From contig NZ_KZ679042.1 of assembly GCF_003024195.1 (NCBI RefSeq), forward strand, positions 434,001-498,000: 64,000 nt of DNA, read 5' to 3'. Below are positions 50,759-59,020 of this stretch, piece by piece. The stretch is from Streptomyces dioscori (GTDB taxonomy: Bacteria > Actinomycetota > Actinomycetes > Streptomycetales > Streptomycetaceae). The position numbers and the translations under genes were made by a program. The notes beneath the pieces were generated by a model that was not told the origin of the DNA, did no database searches, and worked only from the letters and a program-made list of their open reading frames with translations. Position 1 is the first letter of the stretch; each line of letters opens with the position of its first letter.

Positions 50759-53140
50759 TCACAGGACAGTCACCGCCTCCCGGGACGGCACCCACCGCAG
50801 GTGCACGGTCTGCGCGGACCCCCCGGCCCGTAGCAGCGAGAGCCGTGGGCGGACGGCGTCGGTGCGCGCGCTCGGCGGCTTGCGGGCACCGGCCCGGTAC
50901 GGGAGCGGCCACTGGCCGGCACTGTCCCGGTACTCCTGCTCGGCCGCCGCGTGCAGGGTCCAGTGCGGATCGTAGAGATGGGTGCGGCCGAGGGCGCACA
51001 GGTCGGCGCGGCCGGCGAGGAGGATCGAGTTCACGTCGTCGTAGGACGCGATGGCGCCGACCGCGATGACGGCCGTGCCGGTGGCCGCGGCGACCTCGTG
51101 GCGGATGCGGTCGGCGAACGGCGTCTGGTACGAGCGGCCGTACGCGGGGCGCTCGTCCTTGGTGACCTGCCCGGAGGAGACGTCGATGGCGTCCGCGCCG
51201 TGGGCGATGAAGGCGCGGGCGATCTCCACGGCGTCGTGCTCGGTGTTGCCGTCCGGAACCCAGTCCGTCGCGGAGATCCGTACGATCAGCGGCCGCTCGG
51301 CGGGCCAGGCGGCGCGGACGGCGTCGAAGACCTCCAGGGGGAACCGGAGCCGGTTCCGCAGCGGACCGCCGTACTCGTCGGTGCGCTGGTTCGCCGTCGG
51401 CGACAGGAACGAGGACAGCAAATAGCCGTGGGCGCAGTGGAGTTCCAGCAGGTCGAACCCCGCTTCGGCGCCGCGGCGGGCGGCGGCGACGAAGTCGGCG
51501 ACGAGGGCGTCCAGGTCGGCGCGGTCCAGCTCGCGGGGGACGGCCGATCCGGGGCCGTACGGCAGCGGCGAGGGGCCGACGGGCTGCCAGTTGCCGTCCG
51601 GCAGCGGGTCGTCCATGCCCTCCCACATGATCCGGGTGGAGCCCTTGCGGCCGGAGTGACCGAGCTGGAGCCCGATCCGGGCGGTGCTGCGCTCGTGCAC
51701 GAAGGACACGATCCGCGCCCACGACTCGCGCTGTTCGTCGCTCCACAGTCCCGTGCAGCCGGGCGTGATGCGGCCCTCGGGCGAGACACACACCATCTCC
51801 GTCATGACCAGTCCTGCGCCGCCCATCGCCTTCGACCCGAGGTGGACGAGGTGGAAGTCGCCGGGTACGCCGTCGACGGCCGAGTACATGTCCATCGGGG
51901 ACACGATCACCCGGTTCTTCAGCTCCAGCTCCCCGAGCCGAAAGGGCTGGAACATCGCCGGAGCGGTCTCCGGCAGGCCCTGCGACGCCGCGAAGGCCGC
52001 GTCGACCCGGTCGGCGAACTCACTGTCGCGGGTGCGTAGGTTGTCGTACGTGATGCGGCGGGACCGGGTCAGCAGGTTGAAGCAGAACTGGGTCGGCTCC
52101 TGGTGGGCGTACATGCCGATGTTCTCGAACCACTCCAGGGAGGCCTGGGCGGCCCGCTGCGTGGACTCCACAACAGGGCGTCTCTCCACCTCGTACGCCT
52201 CCAACGCACTCTCGGTATCGGGGTGTTCGTGCAGACACGCGGCGAGGGCGAGGGAGTCCTCCATCGCCAGTTTGGTGCCCGATCCGATCGAGAAGTGCGC
52301 GGTGTGCGCGGCATCCCCGACGAGGACGAGATTGTCGTGGTGCCAGCGTTCGTTGCGTACGGTGGTGAAGCCGAGCCACTTCGAGTTGTTGGCGAACACC
52401 CGGTGTCCGGCCAGTTCCTCGGCGAAGAGCCCGCGGACGCGCTCCACGGCCCGCTCGTCGGAGGCACCCGGCGCGAAGACGGTCTCCTCGGTGGCGTCGA
52501 AGCCGGCCCGGCGCCACACGTCCTCGTGCATCTCGACGATGAAGGTGGAGCCGGTCGCGGAGTAGGGGTAGCCGTGCACCTGCATGGTCCCCCACTCCGT
52601 CTGCTTGACGAAGAACTGGAAGGCCTCGAAGACCCGGTCGGTGCCGAGCCACATGTATTTGTTGTGCCGCTGGTCGAGCGTGGGACGGAAGGTGTCCTGA
52701 TGGGCGGCCCTGACCTGCGAGTTGACCCCGTCCGCGCCCACCACGAGGTCGTACGAGGCACGCAGGAGGCCGGTGTCGGGGGCAGCCGTGGAGAAGCGGA
52801 CGCGCACACCGAGGTCGTGGCAGCGGCGCTGCAGCAGTCCGAGCAGTTCCCGGCGGCCCATCGCGGCGAAGCCCTGGCCGCCCACGGTGTGCGTACGGCC
52901 CCGGTAGTGGATGTCGATGTCGGTCCAGCGCGCGAAGCGGCGGGCCATCGCGTCGGCGAACTCGCGGTCCGCGTTCTCGATGCCGCCGAGCGTCTCGTCG
53001 GAGAACACCACACCGAACCCGAAGGTGTCGTCCGGGGCGTTGCGCTCCCACACGGTGATCTCATGGGACGGGTCGAGCTGTTTCATGAGAGCGGCGAAGT
53101 AGAGGCCGCCGGGGCCACCGCCAACGATCGCGATCTTCAC
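50759..53140 (-). CDS. Fused flavin monooxygenase and OYE-type reductase (2-aminobenzoyl-CoA/salicylyl-CoA type)
   Basis: The GTG at 53138-53140, behind AGAGGAA, gives 793 residues. Residues 1-380 are a group A flavin monooxygenase: VGGGPGGLYFAALM at residues 6-19, DLVVGADGVNSQVRAAHQ, and LVLVGDAAHTAHFSIGSG. Residues 395-770 are an old-yellow-enzyme barrel: FQPFRLGELELKNRVIVSPM, RIGLQLGHSGRKGSTR, the His pair in LELHCAHGYLLSSFLSP, NRLRFPLEVFDAVRAAWP and the glycine-rich end VGAIASYD. This fusion is that of 2-aminobenzoyl-CoA monooxygenase/reductase from Azoarcus, also annotated as salicylyl-CoA 5-hydroxylase/oxidoreductase. It hydroxylates and reduces an aromatic CoA ester. The CoA ligase lies 13 bases upstream. 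Confidence 0.88.
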   Translation of the reverse strand: MKIAIVGGGPGGLYFAALMKQLDPSHEITVWERNAPDDTFGFGVVFSDETLGGIENADREFADAMARRFARWTDIDIHYRGRTHTVGGQGFAAMGRRELLGLLQRRCHDLGVRVRFSTAAPDTGLLRASYDLVVGADGVNSQVRAAHQDTFRPTLDQRHNKYMWLGTDRVFEAFQFFVKQTEWGTMQVHGYPYSATGSTFIVEMHEDVWRRAGFDATEETVFAPGASDERAVERVRGLFAEELAGHRVFANNSKWLGFTTVRNERWHHDNLVLVGDAAHTAHFSIGSGTKLAMEDSLALAACLHEHPDTESALEAYEVERRPVVESTQRAAQASLEWFENIGMYAHQEPTQFCFNLLTRSRRITYDNLRTRDSEFADRVDAAFAASQGLPETAPAMFQPFRLGELELKNRVIVSPMDMYSAVDGVPGDFHLVHLGSKAMGGAGLVMTEMVCVSPEGRITPGCTGLWSDEQRESWARIVSFVHERSTARIGLQLGHSGRKGSTRIMWEGMDDPLPDGNWQPVGPSPLPYGPGSAVPRELDRADLDALVADFVAAARRGAEAGFDLLELHCAHGYLLSSFLSPTANQRTDEYGGPLRNRLRFPLEVFDAVRAAWPAERPLIVRISATDWVPDGNTEHDAVEIARAFIAHGADAIDVSSGQVTKDERPAYGRSYQTPFADRIRHEVAAATGTAVIAVGAIASYDDVNSILLAGRADLCALGRTHLYDPHWTLHAAAEQEYRDSAGQWPLPYRAGARKPPSARTDAVRPRLSLLRAGGSAQTVHLRWVPSREAVTVL

Positions 53141-53153
53141 GGGGGTTCCTCTT

Positions 53154-54866
53154 TCAGTGCTCGCCGGCGGCCGTACCGGCCTGTTCGTCCTCGACGGCCG
53201 CGCGGAGTGCGAAACGCTGCAGTTTGCCGCTGGCGTTGCGCGGCAGGGACGCGCGGAACCGCACGTCCCGTGGGTACTTGTAGGGCGCGATGACCTGCTT
53301 GACGTGGTCCTGGATCTCCTTGGCCTTGGCGGCGTCAGCGCTCACACCGTCCCGCAGGACGACGAAGGCGCAGACCACCTCGCCGCGTTCGGCGTCGCTG
53401 CGGCCGACCACGGCGCACTCCAGGACGTCGGGGTGGGTGTCTATGGCGGCCTCGACCTCGGGGCCGCCGATGTTGTAGCCGGAGGAGACGATCATGTTGT
53501 CGCCGCGGGCGTGGTAGTGGAAGTAGCCGTCCTCGTCGCGGTGGAAGACGTCACCGGTGACGTTCCAGCCGTTCACGACGTAGTCCTTCTGGCGTTCGTC
53601 GTCGAGGTAGCGGCAGCCGACCGGGCCGATGACGCCCAGCCTGCCCGGCTCGCCGGGGCCCAGTTCCGTGCCGTCGGGGCCGAGGATCGTGGCGCGGAAG
53701 CCCGGCACCGGTTTTCCGGTGGCGCCGGGCCGGATGTCGTCACCGGCTGCCGAGATGAAGATGTGCAGCAGTTCGGTGGCGCCGATCCCGTCGACGACCC
53801 GCAGTCCGATGCGGTCGCGCAACTGCTCCCAGGTGCCGACGGGTATGTGTTCGCCGGCCGAGACCCCGACACGCAGTCCGGCGAGCTGCTGTTCGCGCCC
53901 CTCGCGCAGGATCGCCTTGTACGCCGTGGGCGCCGTCGCGAGCACGGTGACGCCCTGCCGCTCGACGAGGTCCGCCATGCCCGGCGGGGTCACGGCCTCC
54001 GTCAGCAGCGCGCAGGCGCCGGCGCGCAGCGGGAAGACGACGAGCATGCCCAGGCCGAAGGTGAAGGCGAAGGGGGCGCTGCAGGCGACCAGGTCGTCCG
54101 GGAGCAGCCGCAGCACCTGGCGGCCGAAGGTGTCGTCGATGGCCAGGACGTCCCGGTGGCAGTGCATGGTGATCTTCGGGGTGCCGGTGCTGCCGGAGGT
54201 GGGCGCGAGGAGGGCCACGTCGTCGGCTGCGGTGTCCACGGCGGTGAACTCGCCGGACTTCGCCGAGGCACGGGCCACGAGGTCGCCCGGCCCGCCGCCG
54301 CCGAACTCGACGACCTGCAGCGAGGGCAGCACGGTGTCGCGTACGGCGTGGACGTCCTCGGCGCAGCGGTGGTCGACCAGGGCGAGCGCGGGCAGGGTCC
54401 GTTCGGCGACCGGGGCGATCTCGCGGGCGCGCAGCGCGGCCATGACGGTGACGACGACTCCCCCGGCCTTGAGCACACCGAGCCAGCTCGCCACGGTCCA
54501 CGGGGTGTTGGGTGAGCGCAGCAGAACCCGCTGTCCCGGGACCAGGCCGAGGTCCTCGGTGAGCACCTGGGCGACCTGATTGGCGCGGGTCCTCAACTGC
54601 CCGTAGGTCCAGGTCTCCCCGGCCGGGGTGCGCAGCGCCGGGCGGTCGGCGCCGAACACCGACGTGGGGCGGTCGATGAGTTCGGAGGCGGCGTTGAGGC
54701 GTTCCGGGTGACGCAGCTCGGGCGTGGCGAACTCGATGGTCGGCCACAGGTGCGCGGGCGGGAGATGGTCGCGGGCGAAGGTGTCCTCGTACGCCGAGGA
54801 CGACGGCGGCCGGGAGGAGGACGGAGGTGGGGAGGGGCGAGGTGGGAGCGGTGGCGGAAGAGTCAA
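53154..54866 (-). CDS. Aromatic-acid CoA ligase (2-aminobenzoate/benzoate type)
   Basis: The frame gives 570 residues from a TTG at 54864-54866. It opens with a Pro/Ser-rich stretch and then YEDTFARDHLPPAHLWP and PERLNAASELIDR, typical of 2-aminobenzoate- and benzoate-CoA ligases. The AMP-binding motifs are LAPTSGSTGTPKITMHCHRD, then VDGIGATELLHIFISA, GWNVTGDVFHRDEDGYFHYH and the C-terminal PRNASGKLQRFALR with its catalytic lysine. It activates an aromatic carboxylate as an acyl-adenylate and transfers it to CoA. The gene is followed after 13 bases by the monooxygenase/reductase fusion that would use its product. Confidence 0.88.
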   Translation of the reverse strand: MTLPPPLPPRPSPPPSSSRPPSSSAYEDTFARDHLPPAHLWPTIEFATPELRHPERLNAASELIDRPTSVFGADRPALRTPAGETWTYGQLRTRANQVAQVLTEDLGLVPGQRVLLRSPNTPWTVASWLGVLKAGGVVVTVMAALRAREIAPVAERTLPALALVDHRCAEDVHAVRDTVLPSLQVVEFGGGGPGDLVARASAKSGEFTAVDTAADDVALLAPTSGSTGTPKITMHCHRDVLAIDDTFGRQVLRLLPDDLVACSAPFAFTFGLGMLVVFPLRAGACALLTEAVTPPGMADLVERQGVTVLATAPTAYKAILREGREQQLAGLRVGVSAGEHIPVGTWEQLRDRIGLRVVDGIGATELLHIFISAAGDDIRPGATGKPVPGFRATILGPDGTELGPGEPGRLGVIGPVGCRYLDDERQKDYVVNGWNVTGDVFHRDEDGYFHYHARGDNMIVSSGYNIGGPEVEAAIDTHPDVLECAVVGRSDAERGEVVCAFVVLRDGVSADAAKAKEIQDHVKQVIAPYKYPRDVRFRASLPRNASGKLQRFALRAAVEDEQAGTAAGEH

Positions 54867-54963
54867 CGGAGGAGTCCTTCCGGGAGCCCGTCGGTGCCGG
54901 GCGGGGCCGCTCGGTACCGGACGAGGCCGCTCGGGACGAGGCCGGGCCGTACCGGGCGGCGGA

Positions 54964-55890
54964 TCAGGCGGGCCGGATCATGCCCTCCTGGACGACGGTG
55001 GCCAGGTGGCGGTGGTCGCGGGTGAAGAAGCGGCCGGTGCCCAGTCCGCGGCCCGCGTCGGCGGCGACCGCTTCCTGGACGTAGAGGAGCCAGTCGCCGA
55101 CCGGCCCGGTGCGGTGGAACCACATGGCGTGGTCGAGACTCGCGGTGACGAGCCCGGGGTCGGCCCAGGCCAGGTCAAGGACGCGCAGGACGGGTTCGAG
55201 GATCGTGTAGTCGCAGACGTACGCCAACGCGGCCAGGTCCCGTTGGGCTCCGGTCAGTCCCTCGACGGTACGCAGCCTGTCGAACGGCCGCACCCAGAGC
55301 GCCTGTTGCGGCAGCCGTTTGTCCTCGACGGTGAGGTACACCGGGCCGGGCACGTGCCGCATGTCGAAGCTGCGGCCGGCGGACCAGTAGGCCTTCGACT
55401 CGTCGGTCATCGAGCCGCCGCTGCGCTCTTCGAGGTACGCCGCCGAACTGGGCAGGTCCTCCGGGTCGGGGACGACCTCCGCGAACTCCGCGTGGAAGGT
55501 GCCGCCGAGCTCCCCCGCGGCGAAGTTGGCGAGGCAGACGTAGAGCGGCTTGCCGTTCTGGTAGCCGCGCACCTGCCGGGTGCTGTAGCCGCGGCCGTCG
55601 CGCAGCACCTCCACCTCGTAGCGCACCTGGGCGCCGATGTCGGCGGGGCGCAGGAAATAGCTGTGCATCGAGTGCAGGGTCTTGGCGTCGGTCACCGACC
55701 GCATCGCCGCCGCTGCCGCCGCCGCGACCAGGTCGCCGCCGTACGCCTTGGGCCAGGGGCAGGGCTGGGTGACGGCGGTGAAGGCCAGGTCGAAGTGTTC
55801 GGGCGGGGTGGGTGTGAGGGCGACGGCGTCGGTGAAGAAGGCCGAGGTCGGCGGCGTACCGCTGGATGTGGATCCTTGACCCGGCGTCAT
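54964..55890 (-). CDS. Acyl-CoA thioesterase, TesB-like double hotdog
   Basis: The ATG at 55888-55890 overlaps the cupin stop (ATGA) and gives 308 residues. The TesB-type order is visible: HFDLAFTAVTQPCPWPKAYG, then GGDLVAAAAAAAMRSVTDAK, HSMHSYFLRPADIGAQVRYE, and in the second hotdog DPGLVTASLDHAMWFHRTGP with the Asp of the acyl-CoA hydrolase site, then GDWLLYVQEAVAADAGRGLG. It hydrolyses CoA esters and may release the aromatic pathway product or rescue CoA from dead-end esters. It lies between the cupin and the CoA ligase gene. Confidence 0.85.
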   Translation of the reverse strand: MTPGQGSTSSGTPPTSAFFTDAVALTPTPPEHFDLAFTAVTQPCPWPKAYGGDLVAAAAAAAMRSVTDAKTLHSMHSYFLRPADIGAQVRYEVEVLRDGRGYSTRQVRGYQNGKPLYVCLANFAAGELGGTFHAEFAEVVPDPEDLPSSAAYLEERSGGSMTDESKAYWSAGRSFDMRHVPGPVYLTVEDKRLPQQALWVRPFDRLRTVEGLTGAQRDLAALAYVCDYTILEPVLRVLDLAWADPGLVTASLDHAMWFHRTGPVGDWLLYVQEAVAADAGRGLGTGRFFTRDHRHLATVVQEGMIRPA

Positions 55891-56369
55891 CGGTCGAGCC
55901 AGTCGCGCAGGTCGGCGTCGGGTACGTCGGTCAGGTTGACGACGATGTTCTCCGGCGTCCGGGTGGTCATCCAGGTCAGTGGTTCGTTGCGGGAGAGGTT
56001 GCACTCGATGTGCGGCATGAACGGCGGGACGAAGACCCAGTCGCCCTCCGACATGTCGACGTAGTCCTCGAACTTCTCGCCGAAGTAGATGCGGGCCCGC
56101 CCTGACAGGACGTAGCCGCCGGTCTCGGCCTCGCCGTGGTGGTGGGTGACCGAGCGGTAGCCGGGTTCGTTGCTGACCTTGCCGAACCACAGCTTCGTGG
56201 CGGGGGTGTGCTGGATGCTGACGCCCGAGATCCGGACGGCCCCGCCGGAGTCGGCGGTGTTCCCGCTCTCCGATCCGGCGCGCGTCACCACGGGAGCGAC
56301 GATCCCGCTGGGCAGCCGGTACATCGAGGCGTCACCCTCCAGGCGGTACTTGCTGAGGTCGGGCTCCAT
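55887..56369 (-). CDS. Cupin-domain protein of the aromatic-acid operon
   Basis: The ATG at 56367-56369 gives 160 residues. The cupin metal motif is GYRSVTHHHGEAETGGYVLS, followed by the second motif VFVPPFMPHIECNLSRNEPL. His residues in HHHGE and HIE could bind Fe or Mn. It could be a ring-cleaving dioxygenase, an isomerase or a ligand sensor. It is the first gene of the operon, and the start of the divergent Rid-family gene lies 209 bases away. The AT-rich gap holds the promoter. Confidence 0.72.
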   Translation of the reverse strand: MEPDLSKYRLEGDASMYRLPSGIVAPVVTRAGSESGNTADSGGAVRISGVSIQHTPATKLWFGKVSNEPGYRSVTHHHGEAETGGYVLSGRARIYFGEKFEDYVDMSEGDWVFVPPFMPHIECNLSRNEPLTWMTTRTPENIVVNLTDVPDADLRDWLDR

Positions 56370-56577
56370 GGGGGCTGGCTCCGTTCCGGTCGTGCGGCTT
56401 CGGGAGCGGGTGATCGGGGCTGATCGGTGAGTGATCGGTGGGTGATCGGTGGCGCGGTTCGTGTGGTATCTCGTTTTTTTCACGACCGTCATTTATTGTC
56501 AATACAGCACGCCGGACGCGACCGGAGGCGACCCGTCCGACCGGCGGGGCCGCCGTCCCTGAACCCACGGAGGCCAC
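56370..56577. promoter_or_regulatory. Divergent promoter region of the aromatic-acid operon and Rid gene
   Basis: The gap contains a run of seven T's (56474-56480) and a minus-strand -35-like TTGACA (56502-56497) pointing toward the cupin gene, although no good -10 is seen at 16-18 bases. A GGAGG site precedes the Rid gene start at 56578. No clear palindrome was found. Confidence 0.4.
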
Positions 56578-56994
56578 GTGACTCACATCGCCGTGAATCC
56601 GGGAGCGCTGCCGACGCCCCGTGGCTACTCGCACGGAACGCTCGCGGGGAACACACTCCATCTGGGCGGGCAGACCGCCCTCGACGCCGACATGAAGATC
56701 GTTCCGGGTGGGATCGTCGAGCAGTTCCGGCAGGCGTTCGGGAACGTCCTGACGACGCTGCGCGAGGTGGGCGGGGAGCCGGGGGATCTGGTGAGCGTGA
56801 CCATCTACCTCACCGACATCCCCGACTACCAGGCGCACGGCAAGGAGATCGGGAGGGTGTGGCGGGAGCTTGCGGGGCCGGTCTATCCGGCGATGGCGGG
56901 GATCGGCTGCGCGGCGCTGTGGCAGCCGGAGGCGATGATCGAGATCATGGGCGTTGCCGTGATCCCGGACGACCGCGTGGGGCTCCGCCCGTAA
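56578..56994 (+). CDS. Rid-family (YjgF/RidA-like) protein lacking the usual arginine
   Basis: The GTG at 56578, behind GGAGG, gives 138 residues. The Rid fold signature is GYSHGTLAGNTLHLGGQTAL, IVEQFRQAFGNVLTTLREVG, VSVTIYLTDIPDYQ and MIEIMGVAVIPDD. Classical RidA deaminases bind the substrate carboxylate with an arginine in the VAR segment before the IEIE motif; here that segment reads GCAALW, so the arginine is absent. Deaminase activity is therefore doubtful. It is divergent from the aromatic-acid operon, whose intermediates may include enamines, so it could act on them or be a different Rid subgroup. Confidence 0.8.
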   Translation: MTHIAVNPGALPTPRGYSHGTLAGNTLHLGGQTALDADMKIVPGGIVEQFRQAFGNVLTTLREVGGEPGDLVSVTIYLTDIPDYQAHGKEIGRVWRELAGPVYPAMAGIGCAALWQPEAMIEIMGVAVIPDDRVGLRP

Positions 56995-57040
56995 CCCCCA
57001 CCGTCCTGAACCCGCGGCACGGCTTCCCACCCGTCAAAGA

Positions 57041-57323
57041 CTGCGCAGTTCCCCGCGCCCCCAAAAACCCGGGCCCACCCCCAGCCCCAAAGGGACGCGA
57101 GGAACTGCGCGCCCAGCCCCCACCGCCCGGCCACTTTCAGGGGCGCGAGGAACTGCGCGGCCAGCCCCCACCGGCCCGCAGACGAGAAGCAACTCCGCGC
57201 GCCCGGCCGCTTTTAGGGGCGCGGGGAACTGCGCGATCAGCCCCCACCGGCCCGCAGGCGAGAAGCAACTCCGCACCCCCGGCGCCCTCAAGGGGCGCGG
57301 GGAACTGCGCGACCGGCCCCACC
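57041..57323 (+). repeat. Array of five dispersed hairpin repeats
   Basis: One minus-strand copy at 57041-57062 is followed by four plus-strand copies at 57091-57124, 57140-57172, 57216-57248 and 57292-57323. Between the last three copies the spacer CCGGCCCGCAGACGAGAAGC recurs with period 76, so they arose by local duplication. The region fills most of the 392-base gap downstream of the Rid gene. Confidence 0.85.
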
Positions 57324-57386
57324 GCCCCCAACGACCCGCACACGAAGATCACCCCGCAAAGCCAACCGCGTTGTTAACGTTCGCGG

Positions 57387-58886
57387 ATGTCTGAATCCTC
57401 ACGCGACACCGCGGCCGGCGCAGGCTGGGACAGCACGGAACGCGGCGCGTACACGCACCTGATGCCGCGACGGACGGAGAAGCTGTCCTGGGTGAACCCC
57501 AAAACCCTGTGGCCCGCCCGGAACGGCACCCTCGCCTCCCTCTTCGGCGACCCGACGGCCCACACCCGAAGCCGCTGGGTGGAGCAGCGGACGGCCGCCG
57601 GCGCACCGGCCGACAAGGTCGTGAGACGCGACACCACGGACCACTTCTCCTTCATGGTCATCGGAGACACCGGCGAGGGCGACGACCCGCAGTACGCCGT
57701 CGTGCCGGGCTTCCTGAAGGCAGGTCACGACACGGAGTTCGCCGTACTCGCCAGCGACGTGATCTACCCGGTCGGCGCCACCGACGACTACGGCACGAAG
57801 TTCTTCCGCCCGTACCAGGACTACCAGGCGCCGATCTACGCGATACCCGGCAACCACGACTGGTACGAGGACCTGGACGGTTTCATGCGCGTCTTCTGCG
57901 ACGCACCGCCCCTCGCACCACCACCTCCGCCCCGCCGCCTGTCGTCGGCCTGGTGGCGCTCACTGCTGTGGCACAAGCCCCGCGCCCCCGACGAACAACG
58001 CCTGGCGGAGGCGAGGAAGTTGCGCTCGGCTCCCGCTCAACGGGCCGTCCAGCCGGGCCCGTACTGGGCCGTCGACGCGGGCCCGGTGCGGATCATAGGC
58101 ATCGACACCGGACTGCTCGGAACCGTGGACGCCGAGCAGGGCCGCTGGCTCCGCGAGGTCTCCACGGGCGACACCCCCAAGATCCTCGTCACCGGCTCCC
58201 CCCTGTACGTGGACGCCGAGCACCACCCCTGCCCCATCGACGGCGGCGGCACGGTCGACGACATCGTGCGCGATCCCGCCCATCACTACGTGGCCGCGAT
58301 AGGCGGCGACATCCACAACTACCAGCGCTACCCGGTGACGGTGGACGGCCGCACCATCCAGTACGTGGTCGCCGGTGGCGGCGGGGCCTTCATGCACGCC
58401 ACCCACACCATGCCGCGCGTCTCCGTCGCCGGTGTCACCGAGGGCGACTTCCGCTGCTATCCGCTGCGCGGCGACTCGCTGGCCTTCTACAGCCGCCTCT
58501 ACGGGCGCCGACTGCGTATGCGGCGCTTCTTCACGCTCACCGAGGACCAGGCGACCGCCGTCGTCTCCGAACGTCTCGGCATCCCCCCGACCCGGGCCCA
58601 GGCCGGGTCGACCCGTGTCACCCGGCGCACCCGCCTCGTCGCGAGCCTGCTGGGCGCGGGCGGCCGCCCCGACCGCACCTCGCGCCTGCGCCTGCCGGTG
58701 CGCAAGGCCTACACCCGGCTCTTCTCGCCGGGGTCGGCGACGTACAGTCCGCCGTTCTTCAAGTGCTTCCTGCGCCTGGACGTCACCCCGGACTCCGTCC
58801 GCCTGCGCTGCTTCTCGGCGACCGGGAACCTGCCGCAGGAACTCGATCCGCCCGTCGAGGACGAGGTGCTCATCCCCCTGAGGTGA
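57387..58886 (+). CDS. Metallophosphoesterase family protein
   Basis: The ATG at 57387 has no clear ribosome site; a leaderless transcript from the TTAACG at about 57374 is possible. The 499-residue protein has the calcineurin-like motifs in order: FMVIGDTGEGD (about residue 92), LASDVIYPVG, AIPGNHDWYED (about 150), and AAIGGDIHNYQRYPV. These bind two metals and hydrolyse phosphoester bonds. An insert between the metal motifs (about residues 170-215) is Pro/Arg-rich. The C-terminal 130 residues have no known domain. It precedes the kinase gene but after a 134-base gap, so co-transcription is uncertain. Confidence 0.85.
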   Translation: MSESSRDTAAGAGWDSTERGAYTHLMPRRTEKLSWVNPKTLWPARNGTLASLFGDPTAHTRSRWVEQRTAAGAPADKVVRRDTTDHFSFMVIGDTGEGDDPQYAVVPGFLKAGHDTEFAVLASDVIYPVGATDDYGTKFFRPYQDYQAPIYAIPGNHDWYEDLDGFMRVFCDAPPLAPPPPPRRLSSAWWRSLLWHKPRAPDEQRLAEARKLRSAPAQRAVQPGPYWAVDAGPVRIIGIDTGLLGTVDAEQGRWLREVSTGDTPKILVTGSPLYVDAEHHPCPIDGGGTVDDIVRDPAHHYVAAIGGDIHNYQRYPVTVDGRTIQYVVAGGGGAFMHATHTMPRVSVAGVTEGDFRCYPLRGDSLAFYSRLYGRRLRMRRFFTLTEDQATAVVSERLGIPPTRAQAGSTRVTRRTRLVASLLGAGGRPDRTSRLRLPVRKAYTRLFSPGSATYSPPFFKCFLRLDVTPDSVRLRCFSATGNLPQELDPPVEDEVLIPLR

Positions 58887-59020
58887 CGCGGCACGACGGG
58901 CCGTCGGGGGCGAACCCGGCCTGCAGGTCGGCCGCCCGTGGGCACCCTGGTCGACTCCGACACAGCATCTCCCCCTCGGTACGGGGTCATTCGGGGCCTC
59001 CGCGTCTATTCTGGGGTCGC

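Noticed and set aside
57041..57323. Repeat array considered as CRISPR
   Set aside because: The repeats differ in orientation and sequence, spacers are not unique (one spacer is itself repeated), no cas genes are near, and the same repeat occurs singly elsewhere in the window.
57509..59020. Upstream open-frame extension of the PknG-like kinase
   Set aside because: It overlaps the metallophosphoesterase gene in another frame and encodes Arg/Pro-rich shadow sequence; the kinase N-terminus fits the ATG at 59021.
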